A stretch of 64,000 bases of DNA, taken from Novosphingobium sediminis. Lineage in GTDB: Bacteria; Pseudomonadota; Alphaproteobacteria; Sphingomonadales; Sphingomonadaceae. This document shows, piece after piece, positions 1-9,132 of the stretch. Numbering within the stretch: the stretch's first letter is position 1; the number at the start of each line of letters is the position of its first letter. A program made the translations under genes and the position numbers. The notes beneath the pieces are model-generated. The model had not been told where the DNA came from, did no database searches, and worked only from the letters and a program-made list of their open reading frames with translations. The stretch spans positions 1 to 64,000 of the forward strand of contig NZ_BJYR01000003.1 of NCBI RefSeq assembly GCF_007991615.1, in the 5' to 3' direction.

Positions 1-44
1 CCGGATAAGGCCTCCCCGCCCCAGCATCCCCTTGGGAGAGGACC

Positions 45-1448
45 ATGGCTGACTACAAGCTGCTGATCGGCGGGAACCTCGTCGATGGCGACATGACGAT
101 GGACGTCATCAACCCGGCAACCGGCGCGCCGTTTGCCACGGTGGCGCGGGCTTCGGCACGGCAGGCCGACGAGGCGATTGCCGCAGCCAAGGCCGCCCAG
201 CCCGCCTGGGGCGCACTCGATTTTACCGAGCGAGCTGCAAAGCTCAACGCGCTCGCCGACGCCATCGTGGCGCGCGCCGACGAGTTTGCCCGCATCCTGA
301 CGCAGGAACAGGGCAAACCGCTGCCCGAGGCCATGGGTGAAGTTGCCTGGACCGAAGGGTTCCTGCGCCATTACGCGTCGCTCGAACTGCCTGACCGGAT
401 CATCCAGGACGACGAAGCCGGCTACATCGCCGTCAAGCATCGTCCGCTTGGCGTTGTTGTCGGCATCATCGCGTGGAATTTCCCGCTGCTGGTTGCCTGC
501 TGGAAGATCGGCCCTGCGGTGCTTGCCGGCAATGCCATCGTGCTCAAGCCAGCGCCGACCACGCCTGTCACAGCGCTGCTGCTCGGTGAAGTCTGCCGCG
601 AGATCTTCCCTGCGGGTATCGTCAACATCATCACCGATGCCAACGATCTCGGGCCGCACCTTACCGCCCATCCCGATGTCGCCAAGATCGGCTTTACCGG
701 CTCGACCGCCACCGGCAAGCGCATCGCCGCTTCGGGCGCGGACACCTTGAAGCGCGTCACGCTCGAACTCGGCGGCAACGATCCGGCGATCATCCTCGAC
801 GACGTCGATGTGAAGGAAACCGCTGCCGCGATCTTCGGCAATGCCTTCCTCAATGCGGGGCAGGTCTGCCTCGCGATCAAGCGCGCCTATGTCCACGCCG
901 ATATTTACGACACAATGTGCGCCGAACTCGCGCGTCTGGCGGAAGAAGCCATCGTCGGTGATGGCCTTGAGCAAGGCACCCAGATCGGCCCGATCCAGAA
1001 CGCCGCGCAGTACGAGAAGGTCAAGGGCTTCCTCGAAGCCGCGCGCGCCGAAGGCGCCATCGTGGCGGGCGGCAAGGCGCTCGAACGCGCCGGATACTTC
1101 ATCGCGCCCACCATCGTGCGCGACGTGACCGACGGCGCGAAGATCGTCGACGAGGAACAGTTCGGCCCGATCCTGCCGCTGGTGAAGTTCGACAGTGTCG
1201 ATGACGTGATCGCCCGCGCCAATGGATCCGAATATGGCCTCGGCGGCTCGGTCTGGTCGAAGGATGTCAAACGTGCGAGCGAGATCGCCGCAAGGATCGA
1301 GAGCGGTCAGGTCTGGGTCAACCAGCATATCGCCATCGGCCCGCACATCCCGATGGCCGGCTTCAAGCAGTCTGGCCTTGGCGTCGAGCAGTCGGTCGAG
1401 GGCCTGTCCGAATATACCCAGGTCCAGGTCATCAACATCAAACGATGA
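45..1448 (+). CDS. NAD(P)-dependent aldehyde dehydrogenase
   Basis: This is a 467-residue ALDH-superfamily enzyme, predicted to oxidise an aldehyde to its acid in the cytoplasm. The family core is intact: the substrate/cofactor Asn lies in an AWNFP motif near residue 145, the general base is Glu241 in LELGG, and the nucleophile is Cys275 in GQVC. The start has a good ribosome site (GGGAGAGGA, 34-42). The stop overlaps the next ATG as ATGA, so it is translationally coupled to the downstream acyl-CoA synthetase. That pairing suggests aldehyde to acid to acyl-CoA conversion. The actual aldehyde cannot be read from the sequence; sequence style is like broad-range, betaine- or semialdehyde-type dehydrogenases. 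Family call sure, substrate unknown. Confidence 0.9.
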   Translation: MADYKLLIGGNLVDGDMTMDVINPATGAPFATVARASARQADEAIAAAKAAQPAWGALDFTERAAKLNALADAIVARADEFARILTQEQGKPLPEAMGEVAWTEGFLRHYASLELPDRIIQDDEAGYIAVKHRPLGVVVGIIAWNFPLLVACWKIGPAVLAGNAIVLKPAPTTPVTALLLGEVCREIFPAGIVNIITDANDLGPHLTAHPDVAKIGFTGSTATGKRIAASGADTLKRVTLELGGNDPAIILDDVDVKETAAAIFGNAFLNAGQVCLAIKRAYVHADIYDTMCAELARLAEEAIVGDGLEQGTQIGPIQNAAQYEKVKGFLEAARAEGAIVAGGKALERAGYFIAPTIVRDVTDGAKIVDEEQFGPILPLVKFDSVDDVIARANGSEYGLGGSVWSKDVKRASEIAARIESGQVWVNQHIAIGPHIPMAGFKQSGLGVEQSVEGLSEYTQVQVINIKR

Positions 1449-3079
1449 GCGCGCTGTCCTATGCCGCGGGGCCGGTGGAAACGCCCCTGCTCGACACGAC
1501 GATCGGCGAGGCTCTGCGCCTCGCCGCGTCACGCTGGCCTGAAGGTCTTGCGCTGGCCTCGCGCCATCAGGGCCTGCGCTTCACCTGGGCGGAGCTCGAT
1601 GCGGCGGTGGACCGGACCGCCACCGGCCTGCTGCGCCTCGGCGTCCGGGCGGGAGACCGTGTCGGCATCTGGGCTCCGAATTGCGCGGAATGGACGCTGA
1701 TCCAGTTTGCCACCGCGCGGATCGGCGCGATCCTCGTCACGATCAACCCGGCGTACCGGGTGAACGAGGTCGAGTACGCACTCAACAAGGTCGGCTGCAG
1801 CGTGCTGGTTACCGCCGTACGCTTCAAGAGCAGCGACTACCTCGGCATGCTCCGCGAGATCGGCGCCGAGCGCCTGCCGCAGCTGCGCCACACGGTGACC
1901 ATCGGCCCGGACGCGCACGAGGGCTTCCTGCCGTGGCACACGCTCGACGTATCGCCCGATGCAGATGCGCTGGCCGCTGCCGGAGCAGGTCTTGGTCCTG
2001 ACGATGCGATCAACATCCAGTTCACCAGCGGCACGACCGGCTTCCCCAAGGGCGCCACGCTCACCCACCGCAACATCCTGAACAATGGCTATTTCACCGG
2101 GCAGACCATCGCCTTGAGCGATGCGGACCGCATCTGCATTCCGGTGCCGCTCTACCACTGCTTCGGCATGGTGCTGGGCAACATGGCCGCGCTCACCAGC
2201 GGCGCCGCGATGGTCTATCCCGGCGAAGCTTTCGATCCCGCGGCCGTGCTGCAGGCGGTCGAAGCCGAAGGCTGCACCGCGCTTTACGGTGTGCCGACAA
2301 TGTTCATCGCCGTGCTCGGCCAGCCTGCATTGGAAACGACAGACGTATCCACCCTGCGCACCGGGATCATGGCGGGTTCGCCCTGCCCGGTCACGGTGAT
2401 GCGCGAAGTGATCGGCCGCCTCGGCATGCGCGAGGTGACCATCGGCTACGGCATGACCGAGACCAGCCCGCTTACGACCCAGACTGCGCGCAACGATCCG
2501 CTGGAGGAGCGCGTGAGCACCGTCGGGCGCGTGCATCCGCACGCCGAGGCCAAGATCGTCGGCCCGGACGGGCAGACCATGCCCATCGGACAGCAGGGCG
2601 AATACTGCTCGCGCGGCTATGCCGTCATGCTCGGCTACTGGGACGATCCGGCCAAGACCGCCGAAGCCATCGACGCCGAGGGCTGGATGCATTCGGGCGA
2701 TCTCGCGACAATGGATGCCAACGGCTATGTGCGCATCACGGGCCGCATCAAGGACATGATCATTCGCGGCGGCGAGAACATCTACCCGCGTGAGATCGAG
2801 GAGTTCCTGCTCACGCACCCGCATGTGGCCGATGCGCAGGTATTCGGCATCAGCGACGAGAAGTTCGGCGAAGAAGTCTGCGCCTGGGTAATCTCACGCA
2901 ATGGGGCCGCGCTAGAGGCCGAGCATATCCTGGAGCACTGCCGCGGGCGCATCGCGCATTACAAGGTGCCGCGCTACGTCCGGATCGTCGAAAGCTTCGC
3001 AATGACCGTCACCGGCAAGGCACAGAAGTTCGAGATGCGGCGGATGATGGAAGCCGAATTGGGGATCGCCGGCGGCTGA
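1445..3079 (+). CDS. AMP-forming acyl-CoA synthetase (FadD-like)
   Basis: This 544-residue ANL-superfamily ligase would activate a carboxylic acid to its CoA thioester through an acyl-adenylate. The P-loop-like [10 protein letters not shown] motif, the GYGMTETSP adenylate-binding motif, the [16 protein letters not shown] hinge region and the C-terminal TGKAQKFEM lysine motif are all present, so it should be active. It overlaps the aldehyde dehydrogenase by 4 nt (ATGA) and is the last gene before the 453-bp intergenic region ahead of the propionyl-CoA synthase gene. Length and motif spacing match medium/long-chain fatty acyl-CoA synthetases. A role feeding the neighbouring acyl-CoA pathways is plausible but not shown. 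Confidence 0.88.
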   Translation: MSALSYAAGPVETPLLDTTIGEALRLAASRWPEGLALASRHQGLRFTWAELDAAVDRTATGLLRLGVRAGDRVGIWAPNCAEWTLIQFATARIGAILVTINPAYRVNEVEYALNKVGCSVLVTAVRFKSSDYLGMLREIGAERLPQLRHTVTIGPDAHEGFLPWHTLDVSPDADALAAAGAGLGPDDAINIQFTSGTTGFPKGATLTHRNILNNGYFTGQTIALSDADRICIPVPLYHCFGMVLGNMAALTSGAAMVYPGEAFDPAAVLQAVEAEGCTALYGVPTMFIAVLGQPALETTDVSTLRTGIMAGSPCPVTVMREVIGRLGMREVTIGYGMTETSPLTTQTARNDPLEERVSTVGRVHPHAEAKIVGPDGQTMPIGQQGEYCSRGYAVMLGYWDDPAKTAEAIDAEGWMHSGDLATMDANGYVRITGRIKDMIIRGGENIYPREIEEFLLTHPHVADAQVFGISDEKFGEEVCAWVISRNGAALEAEHILEHCRGRIAHYKVPRYVRIVESFAMTVTGKAQKFEMRRMMEAELGIAGG

Positions 3080-3140
3080 ACTTCCGCAAATGTGCGTCTC
3101 TGCTGCAACAGACGGCGTAATTCGCTCGGTTCGTCGCACA

Positions 3141-3161
3141 TGCCCCAAGGGGCATTTCCTT
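3141..3161 (+). terminator. Weak hairpin terminator candidate after the acyl-CoA synthetase
   Basis: TGCCC-CAAG-GGGCA (3141-3154) can form a 5-bp GC-rich stem and is followed by TTTCCTT. It lies about 60 bp after the stop at 3079. The stem is short and the T tract is interrupted, so this is a tentative call. Confidence 0.35.
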
Positions 3162-3532
3162 AGGCCATTTGCGAACCGTTCATATCGATTTCGGTGTGTG
3201 GACTACCGTTCCTGACGCAGCCCGGCCCCATCACGCAAAGTTACATTCTGGAAAAAATTGCGCCACTTATCCTGTGGATAACCATGGTAACAGGGCTTGC
3301 CAGCCCTCTTCGTTAACAAACCATTTTGGTTAAATATTGGGTGAACTTACGAACCAGAGCGCCCAATATCCCCATTGCGGGCATAGTGCGAGAAACAAAC
3401 GATATTTCCCGTTTTACCCATTTTTTCGCAGTTTCTTGCGGGTTACCGCCCTTTTGGGTGACGATATTGCCAAGCCTCTCGCAATGAGGCTCCCTACCTT
3501 TCCTAACACAAGAAGGGAGAGACGATTCGGTC
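3162..3532 (+). promoter_or_regulatory. Leader/control region of the pcs-mcr-accA cluster
   Basis: This non-coding stretch is visibly more AT-rich than its surroundings and holds several exact inverted repeats. These are TTATCC-N3-GGATAA (3267-3281), the 8-bp palindrome ACCATGGT (3281-3288), AGGGCT-N4-AGCCCT (3292-3307), AACCA-N3-TGGTT (3319-3331), GCGG-N4-CCGC (3438-3449) and AGCCTC-N7-GAGGCT (3473-3491). The last sits about 42 bp before the pcs start codon and is the best operator candidate. TTATCCACA on the minus strand (3281-3273) matches a DnaA box. A ribosome site AAGGGAGA is at 3513-3520. No ORF with real coding character is contained here. I cannot place a promoter with confidence. 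Confidence 0.5.
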
Positions 3533-6500
3533 ATGACCGAGGCCCAGATCATCGAGAGAGCCCCGCAGGCCGAGATCAATCCGGTACGCACGCGTGCGGA
3601 TTGGGAGGCCATGCGCGCCGCCGCGCTCGCTGATCCCGGCGCCTTTCACGGCGACATTGCTGCTCGGCGCATCCACTGGTTCGTCGCCAACTGCGGTCCC
3701 GATGGCGCGTGGCTTTCGAAGAACGATGCCGGTGCATGGACCGGTTGGGATGCCGCCACCGGCGCGCCTGTCGCCCCTGAGCTTCCATCGTCCTTCGTCC
3801 CGTGGACCAAGGCCTTTGACGACAGCACCCCGCCTCACTGGCGCTGGTTCACCGGCGCCCGCACGAACGCGGCCTTCAACGAGATCGACCGCCATGTCCT
3901 TTCGGGACACGGAGCCGAAGCCGCGCTGATCTTTGAAGGCGACCGCTGGGATATGGCAGCAGACGGCGGGCGCGGCGCGCCGGTCGATACCTTCACTGTC
4001 AGCCGCAAGCGCATGCTGCTCGAAGTAGCCAAGTGCGCCGTCGCGCTCGAGGGGCTTGGCCTCAAAGCCGGTGACCGCATTGCGCTCAACATGCCGAGCA
4101 TCGTGCCCCAGATCTTCTGGACCGAAGCTGCGAAGCGCCTTGGCGTGGTCTACACTGCGGTTTTCGGCGGCTTCAGCGACAAGACCTTGTCGGACCGCAT
4201 TGCCGATGCCGGCGCGCGCGTGATCGTCACCTCGGACGGCAGCTATCGCAATGCACAGGTCGCCGCGTTCAAGACGGCCTATACCGACCCTGCGCTCGAT
4301 AACTACGTGCCCGTCAGCACCGCGTTGGCAGTGCTCGCCGCCACCGATCTTGGACTCGATCCGGCGGACGCGGCAGTCATCAACGACACGGTTGCCGAAA
4401 CGCTGGCGGGTGAAGTCACCGTCGAACGCTCCGATGTCATGCGCGGTGTCGGCCGCGCCCTCATCAAGCTCGGCGAAACCGGCCGCATCGGCGCCAGCGA
4501 TGCCGCGCGCGTGCGCCTTGCCATTGCCTCCAGCCTCGTCACTCTGCCGCCGCGCGTCGATACCGTCATCGTCGTGCGGCACACCGCGCAGCCCGATATC
4601 GTCTGGCGCGAGGAGCGCGACCGTTGGAGCCACGAGCTGACCGACGCAGCGCTCGAAGCGATCCTTAAGAAGGCTGGTGTCGCCAGCGAAGAAGCGCTGC
4701 TGGCGCTGCCGGATGCCGATTTCGTCCGTGCGGTCTGGGCAAGCTCGAAGCCGCTGCCGGTCGATTCAGAGTACCCGCTGTTCTTCATCTACACCTCGGG
4801 CTCCACCGGAAAGCCCAAGGGCATCGTTCACGTCCACGGCGGCTATACCGCCGGCATCGCGCAATCGATGCAGGTTGCCTTCGATGCGCGCCCGGGCGAT
4901 ACGATCTTCGTCGTCGCCGATCCGGGCTGGATCACCGGGCAGAGCTACCAGATCTCGGCGTCGCTGCTTTCGCGCGTCACCACCGTGGTGTCCGAAGGCT
5001 CGCCCGTATTCCCGCACGCAGGCCGCTTCGCCTCGATGATCGAGCGCCACAAGGTCACGATCTTCAAGGCCGGCGTCACCTTCCTCAAGTCGATCATGTC
5101 GGACCCGTCGAACCTCGCCGACGTCCAGCGCTACGACATGAGCCACCTGCGCGTCGCCACCTTCTGCGCCGAGCCGACCTCACCCAGCGTGCAGGCCTTC
5201 GGCATGGAGCACGTGACCCGCCAGTACATCAACAGCTACTGGGCGACCGAACACGGCGGCATCGCGTGGACGCATTTCTATGGCAACGCGGACTACCCGC
5301 TGAAGGCCGATGCGCACGCATTCCCGCTGCCGTGGATCGTCGGCGACGTCTGGGTCGAGGACGAGAACGCCGCACCCGGCACGTCGCCCTTCACCCGCAG
5401 CAGCAGCGAAGGCGTCAACTGGCGCCGCGCCGAACCGGGCGAAAAGGGCGAAATCGTCATCGCCGCCCCCTACCCCTACCTCGCCCGCACGATCTGGGGC
5501 GATGTGGAGAACTTCCACGTCAAGGACGGCAGCGTACAGGGCGATTGGAAGGGTGACGCGGGCCGCTGGGTCGGCGGATACTGGAACCGCTGGCAGGGCA
5601 GCTGGGCCTATACGCAGGGCGATTTCGCCATTGCGCATCCCGATGGCTCGTTCTCGTTCCACGGCCGATCGGACGACGTCATCAACGTCTCGGGCCACCG
5701 CATGGGCACCGAGGAAATCGAAGGCGCGGTCCTGCGCGACAAGGCGCTCGATCCGAACTCGCCGGTCGGCAATGTCCTCGTCGTCGGCGCGCCGCACCGC
5801 GAAAAGGGGCTGACCCCACTCGCCTTCGTCGTCCCCGTCGCGGGCCGCAAGCTGACCGAGGAAGACCGCCAGCGCCTGTTCAATCTCGTCCGCACCGAAA
5901 AGGGCGCGGTCGCGGTTCCGGCCGATTTCATCGAGGTCAGCCAGTTCCCCGAAACCCGCTCGGGCAAGTACATGCGCCGCATGGTCCGCGCGCTCGTCGA
6001 AGGCGGCGAGCTCGGCGATGTCACCACGCTGCGCAACCCGGATAGCCTGACCGAACTCAAGACCGCGATCGACGCATGGCAGCGTCAGCAGCGCCTTTCG
6101 GAGGAGCAGTCGCTATTTGAGCGTTATCGCTACTTCCTCATTCAATACAACGCGGTAGCCCCCGGCAAGCGCGTCGCCACCGTCACCGTCACCAACGCGC
6201 CGGTCAACGCGCTCAACGAACGCGCGATCGACGAACTGGTGATTGTCGTCGATCACCTCAGCCGCAAGGACGATGTCGTCGCGGTCGTGTTCACTGGCGA
6301 GGGCACCAGCTCGTTCGTCGCGGGCGCGGATATCCGGCAGATGCTGGAGGAAATCCACAGCCACGACGAAGCGATGGTGCTGCCCAACAACGCGCAGCTT
6401 GCCTTCCGCAAGATCGAACTGATGGGCAAGCCGTGCATTGCCGCAGTCCAGGGCGTCGCGCTCGGCGGCGGCATGGAATTCGCACTCGCCTGCCACGTCC

Positions 6501-9025
6501 GCGTGGCCGAGACGACCGCGCGCTTCGGCCAGCCCGAAATCCGTCTGCGCCTGCTTCCCGGCTATGGCGGCACGCAGCGCCTGCCGCGCCTGCTGGCCGA
6601 CCGCCACGGCGCGACCGGCGTGCGCGATGCGCTCGATCTGATCCTCGGCGGCCGCAGCATCGATGCCGCGCAGGCCGAGGCTATCGGTCTCGTCGACGCG
6701 CTCGCCGATGGCCCACGCGATGCGCTGGCCGAAGCCCACGCGATGGTGCGCGACTGGGTGAAGCGCGGTGCAGAAAGCCCGCTCGGTAAGGCTTTCGCCG
6801 CGCGCGAAGAGGCGACGATGGCGTGGGAGAAGCCCTCCACCGTTGATCTCGACGCCGTGATGCAGGACGACTTCCTTCGGCGCATCCTACGCCAGCTTAA
6901 TTGGGCCGGCCGTGGAAAGGCTGGCGAGCGCGCGCTCGATGCCGTCCGCACTGGCCTTGCCAGCGGCATCTCGGCCGGTCTCGCCCGCGAAGCTGCGCTG
7001 TTTGCCGAAGCCATCGTCGATCCCGAAGGCGGCAAGACTGGCATCCGCCAGTTCATGGACAAGGTCGCGCCCCCACTCCCCGTCCGCCGCGACGGCGTGT
7101 GGATCGACAGCGAACACGAGACCCGCGCAGCCGAGCTGGAAGCGAACGGCGATCTGCTCCCCGTGGGCGCGCCGTTCTACCCCGGCGTCACCGCGATCCC
7201 GCCCTATCAATATGCCTTCGGCATCGCCCGCGATCCCGATACCGGCGCGCCGCGCTTCGGCCCGCCCGCAACACATGAGCGCGAGCTGATCGTCAAGGTG
7301 CCCGAGCCAGCGCCCAACGAAGCGTTGCTCTACATGCTGACCAGCGAGGTCAACTTCAACGACATATGGGCGCTGACCGGCATTCCCGTCTCGCCCTTCG
7401 ATAGCCACGAGGAAGACGTCCAGATCACCGGCTCGGGTGGCATCGCGCTCGTTGCGGCGCTGGGCAGCGAGACGCGCAGCGAGGGCCGCATCAAGGTCGG
7501 CGATCTCGTCACGGTCTATTCGGGCACCAACGATCTGCTCTCGCCTGCAGTCGGCAACGATCCGATGTACGCCGATTTCTCGATCCAGGGCTACGAGACC
7601 GAAACGGGCAGCCACGCGCAGTTCCTGACGGTGCAGGCGCCGCAGATGCACAAGGTGCCGCCGAACCTCACGCTGGAGCAGGCGGGCAGCTACGTTCTCA
7701 ACCTCGGCACGATCTCGCGCTGCCTGTTCACCACGCTCCAGATCGCGCCGGGCCGCACGCTGTTCGTCGAAGGCGCCGCCACCGGCACCGGGCTTGATGC
7801 CCTGCGCTCCTCGGTCCGCACCGGCCTGCAGGTCACCGGCCTCGTTTCCAGCCCGGACCGCGCTGCGTTCATCACCACGCAGCAAGGCGCAGTCGGCGCG
7901 ATCAACCGCAAGGACCCGCGCTTTGCGGATCTCTACACGACAGTGCCGGAAGACGCCGAAGCCGCCCGCATTTGGGAAGCTGCAGGCCAGCCGCTCGTCG
8001 AGGAATACAAGGCGCTCAATGGCGGCAAGCTGGCGGACTACGTCGTCAGCCACGCGGGCGAGACCGCCTTCCCGCGCAGCTTCCAGCTCCTCGCCGAGAA
8101 CGGCACGCTGGCGTTCTACGGCGCGTCCTCGGGTTATCACTTCAGCTTCATGGGCAAGTCTGGCGCTGCCAGCCCCGAAGAGATGCTGCGCCGCGCGGCC
8201 CTGCGCGGCGGTGAGGCGGTGCTGATCTACTACGGCCCCGGCTCCGATGCGCTGCTTGATGACATGGGCCTCGAGATCATCGAGGCGGCCCGCCGCTTCA
8301 ACGCCCGCAGCGTTGTCGCGACGACCACCGACGGCCAGCGCGAGTTCCTGGGCTCGCTTGGCCTCGAGGACGCCATCGAAGGCATCGTCAGCCTCGAGAG
8401 CATTCGCCGCCGCGAAGGCGACAACTTCCTCTGGCCCGACACGATGCCGCGCCTGCCCGATGCCAAGGCCGATATCGAGGTCTTCAAGGCAGCGGTGCGC
8501 GACTATCAGGACCGCGTGATGAAGCCGTTCGGCAGCGCCATCGGCAAGATCCTGCGCTCGGCGGACAACCCGCGCGGCGCGCCGGATCTCGTGTTCGAAC
8601 GCACCGGACAGGACACGCTTGGCGTCTCGACCTCGCTGGTGAAGCCCTTCACCGGTCGCGTCGTCTTCGCCGAGGACTGCGCCGGGAGCCGTTTCACGTT
8701 CTACGCGCCGCAGGTCTGGACCCGCCAGCGCAAGATCCTCATGCCCACCGCTTCGATCCTCGGCACGCACCTCTGCAACGCCTTCGAAGTCGCGCGCATG
8801 AACGACATGATCGCGGCCGGCCTGCTCGAAGTGACCGAGCCCGAAGTCGTCAGCTGGGACGGCCTTCCCGAAGCGCACCAGTCGATGTGGGACAACCGCC
8901 ATTCGGGCGCGACCTACGTCGTCAACCATGCCCTCCCCGCCATGGGCCTGCGCAGCCGCGACGCGCTGCTCGAGGCTTGGGCCGTTCTTGGGGCGGAACA
9001 GGAGGCGGATAGCAGCGATGAGTAG
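3533..9025 (+). CDS. pcs: Propionyl-CoA synthase, trifunctional (3-hydroxypropionate to propionyl-CoA)
   Basis: This 1830-residue protein has the same three-domain order and nearly the same length as Chloroflexus propionyl-CoA synthase (about 1822 aa). Residues about 40-840 form an acetyl-CoA-synthetase-type ligase: TSGSTGKPKG at 421-430, WATEHGG, and a catalytic Lys812 in TRSGKYM. Residues about 880-1130 form an enoyl-CoA hydratase with both catalytic glutamates, Glu982 (GGGME) and Glu1002 (FGQPE), 20 apart as in rat hydratase. Residues about 1200-1830 form an enoyl-CoA reductase of the medium-chain type, resembling crotonyl-CoA carboxylase/reductase. The combined reaction is 3-hydroxypropionate + ATP + CoA + NADPH to propionyl-CoA, with acrylyl-CoA kept inside the enzyme. 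It is followed by mcr 107 bp downstream. The call rests on recognised architecture and motifs. Confidence 0.93.
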   Translation: MTEAQIIERAPQAEINPVRTRADWEAMRAAALADPGAFHGDIAARRIHWFVANCGPDGAWLSKNDAGAWTGWDAATGAPVAPELPSSFVPWTKAFDDSTPPHWRWFTGARTNAAFNEIDRHVLSGHGAEAALIFEGDRWDMAADGGRGAPVDTFTVSRKRMLLEVAKCAVALEGLGLKAGDRIALNMPSIVPQIFWTEAAKRLGVVYTAVFGGFSDKTLSDRIADAGARVIVTSDGSYRNAQVAAFKTAYTDPALDNYVPVSTALAVLAATDLGLDPADAAVINDTVAETLAGEVTVERSDVMRGVGRALIKLGETGRIGASDAARVRLAIASSLVTLPPRVDTVIVVRHTAQPDIVWREERDRWSHELTDAALEAILKKAGVASEEALLALPDADFVRAVWASSKPLPVDSEYPLFFIYTSGSTGKPKGIVHVHGGYTAGIAQSMQVAFDARPGDTIFVVADPGWITGQSYQISASLLSRVTTVVSEGSPVFPHAGRFASMIERHKVTIFKAGVTFLKSIMSDPSNLADVQRYDMSHLRVATFCAEPTSPSVQAFGMEHVTRQYINSYWATEHGGIAWTHFYGNADYPLKADAHAFPLPWIVGDVWVEDENAAPGTSPFTRSSSEGVNWRRAEPGEKGEIVIAAPYPYLARTIWGDVENFHVKDGSVQGDWKGDAGRWVGGYWNRWQGSWAYTQGDFAIAHPDGSFSFHGRSDDVINVSGHRMGTEEIEGAVLRDKALDPNSPVGNVLVVGAPHREKGLTPLAFVVPVAGRKLTEEDRQRLFNLVRTEKGAVAVPADFIEVSQFPETRSGKYMRRMVRALVEGGELGDVTTLRNPDSLTELKTAIDAWQRQQRLSEEQSLFERYRYFLIQYNAVAPGKRVATVTVTNAPVNALNERAIDELVIVVDHLSRKDDVVAVVFTGEGTSSFVAGADIRQMLEEIHSHDEAMVLPNNAQLAFRKIELMGKPCIAAVQGVALGGGMEFALACHVRVAETTARFGQPEIRLRLLPGYGGTQRLPRLLADRHGATGVRDALDLILGGRSIDAAQAEAIGLVDALADGPRDALAEAHAMVRDWVKRGAESPLGKAFAAREEATMAWEKPSTVDLDAVMQDDFLRRILRQLNWAGRGKAGERALDAVRTGLASGISAGLAREAALFAEAIVDPEGGKTGIRQFMDKVAPPLPVRRDGVWIDSEHETRAAELEANGDLLPVGAPFYPGVTAIPPYQYAFGIARDPDTGAPRFGPPATHERELIVKVPEPAPNEALLYMLTSEVNFNDIWALTGIPVSPFDSHEEDVQITGSGGIALVAALGSETRSEGRIKVGDLVTVYSGTNDLLSPAVGNDPMYADFSIQGYETETGSHAQFLTVQAPQMHKVPPNLTLEQAGSYVLNLGTISRCLFTTLQIAPGRTLFVEGAATGTGLDALRSSVRTGLQVTGLVSSPDRAAFITTQQGAVGAINRKDPRFADLYTTVPEDAEAARIWEAAGQPLVEEYKALNGGKLADYVVSHAGETAFPRSFQLLAENGTLAFYGASSGYHFSFMGKSGAASPEEMLRRAALRGGEAVLIYYGPGSDALLDDMGLEIIEAARRFNARSVVATTTDGQREFLGSLGLEDAIEGIVSLESIRRREGDNFLWPDTMPRLPDAKADIEVFKAAVRDYQDRVMKPFGSAIGKILRSADNPRGAPDLVFERTGQDTLGVSTSLVKPFTGRVVFAEDCAGSRFTFYAPQVWTRQRKILMPTASILGTHLCNAFEVARMNDMIAAGLLEVTEPEVVSWDGLPEAHQSMWDNRHSGATYVVNHALPAMGLRSRDALLEAWAVLGAEQEADSSDE

Positions 9026-9132
9026 ACCAACCTCGCCGCATTAGCGCGGCACCGCCTCCAGCTGCCCTCCCCAGGCCAGAATCCACCTCAATCCAGCGCC
9101 GCTCAGTCCGCGCATTTTTTCAGGAGAGTGAC

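Noticed and set aside
1529-2824. 431-codon minus-strand frame opposite the acyl-CoA synthetase
   Set aside because: Antisense shadow; the plus strand has all motifs of an acyl-CoA synthetase.
3267-3281. A perfect DnaA-box match (TTATCCACA, minus strand) in an AT-rich region, hinting at a replication origin
   Set aside because: It is a single box with no cluster of further boxes and no origin-associated genes (dnaA, parAB, hemE, repABC); it is also half of a 6-3-6 palindrome that can be a regulatory site.
6887-8929. Long open frame of 680 codons on the minus strand opposite pcs
   Set aside because: It is the mirror of the high-GC codon pattern of pcs; the translation is His/Arg/Gly-rich with no recognisable domain, and the plus strand clearly encodes Pcs.
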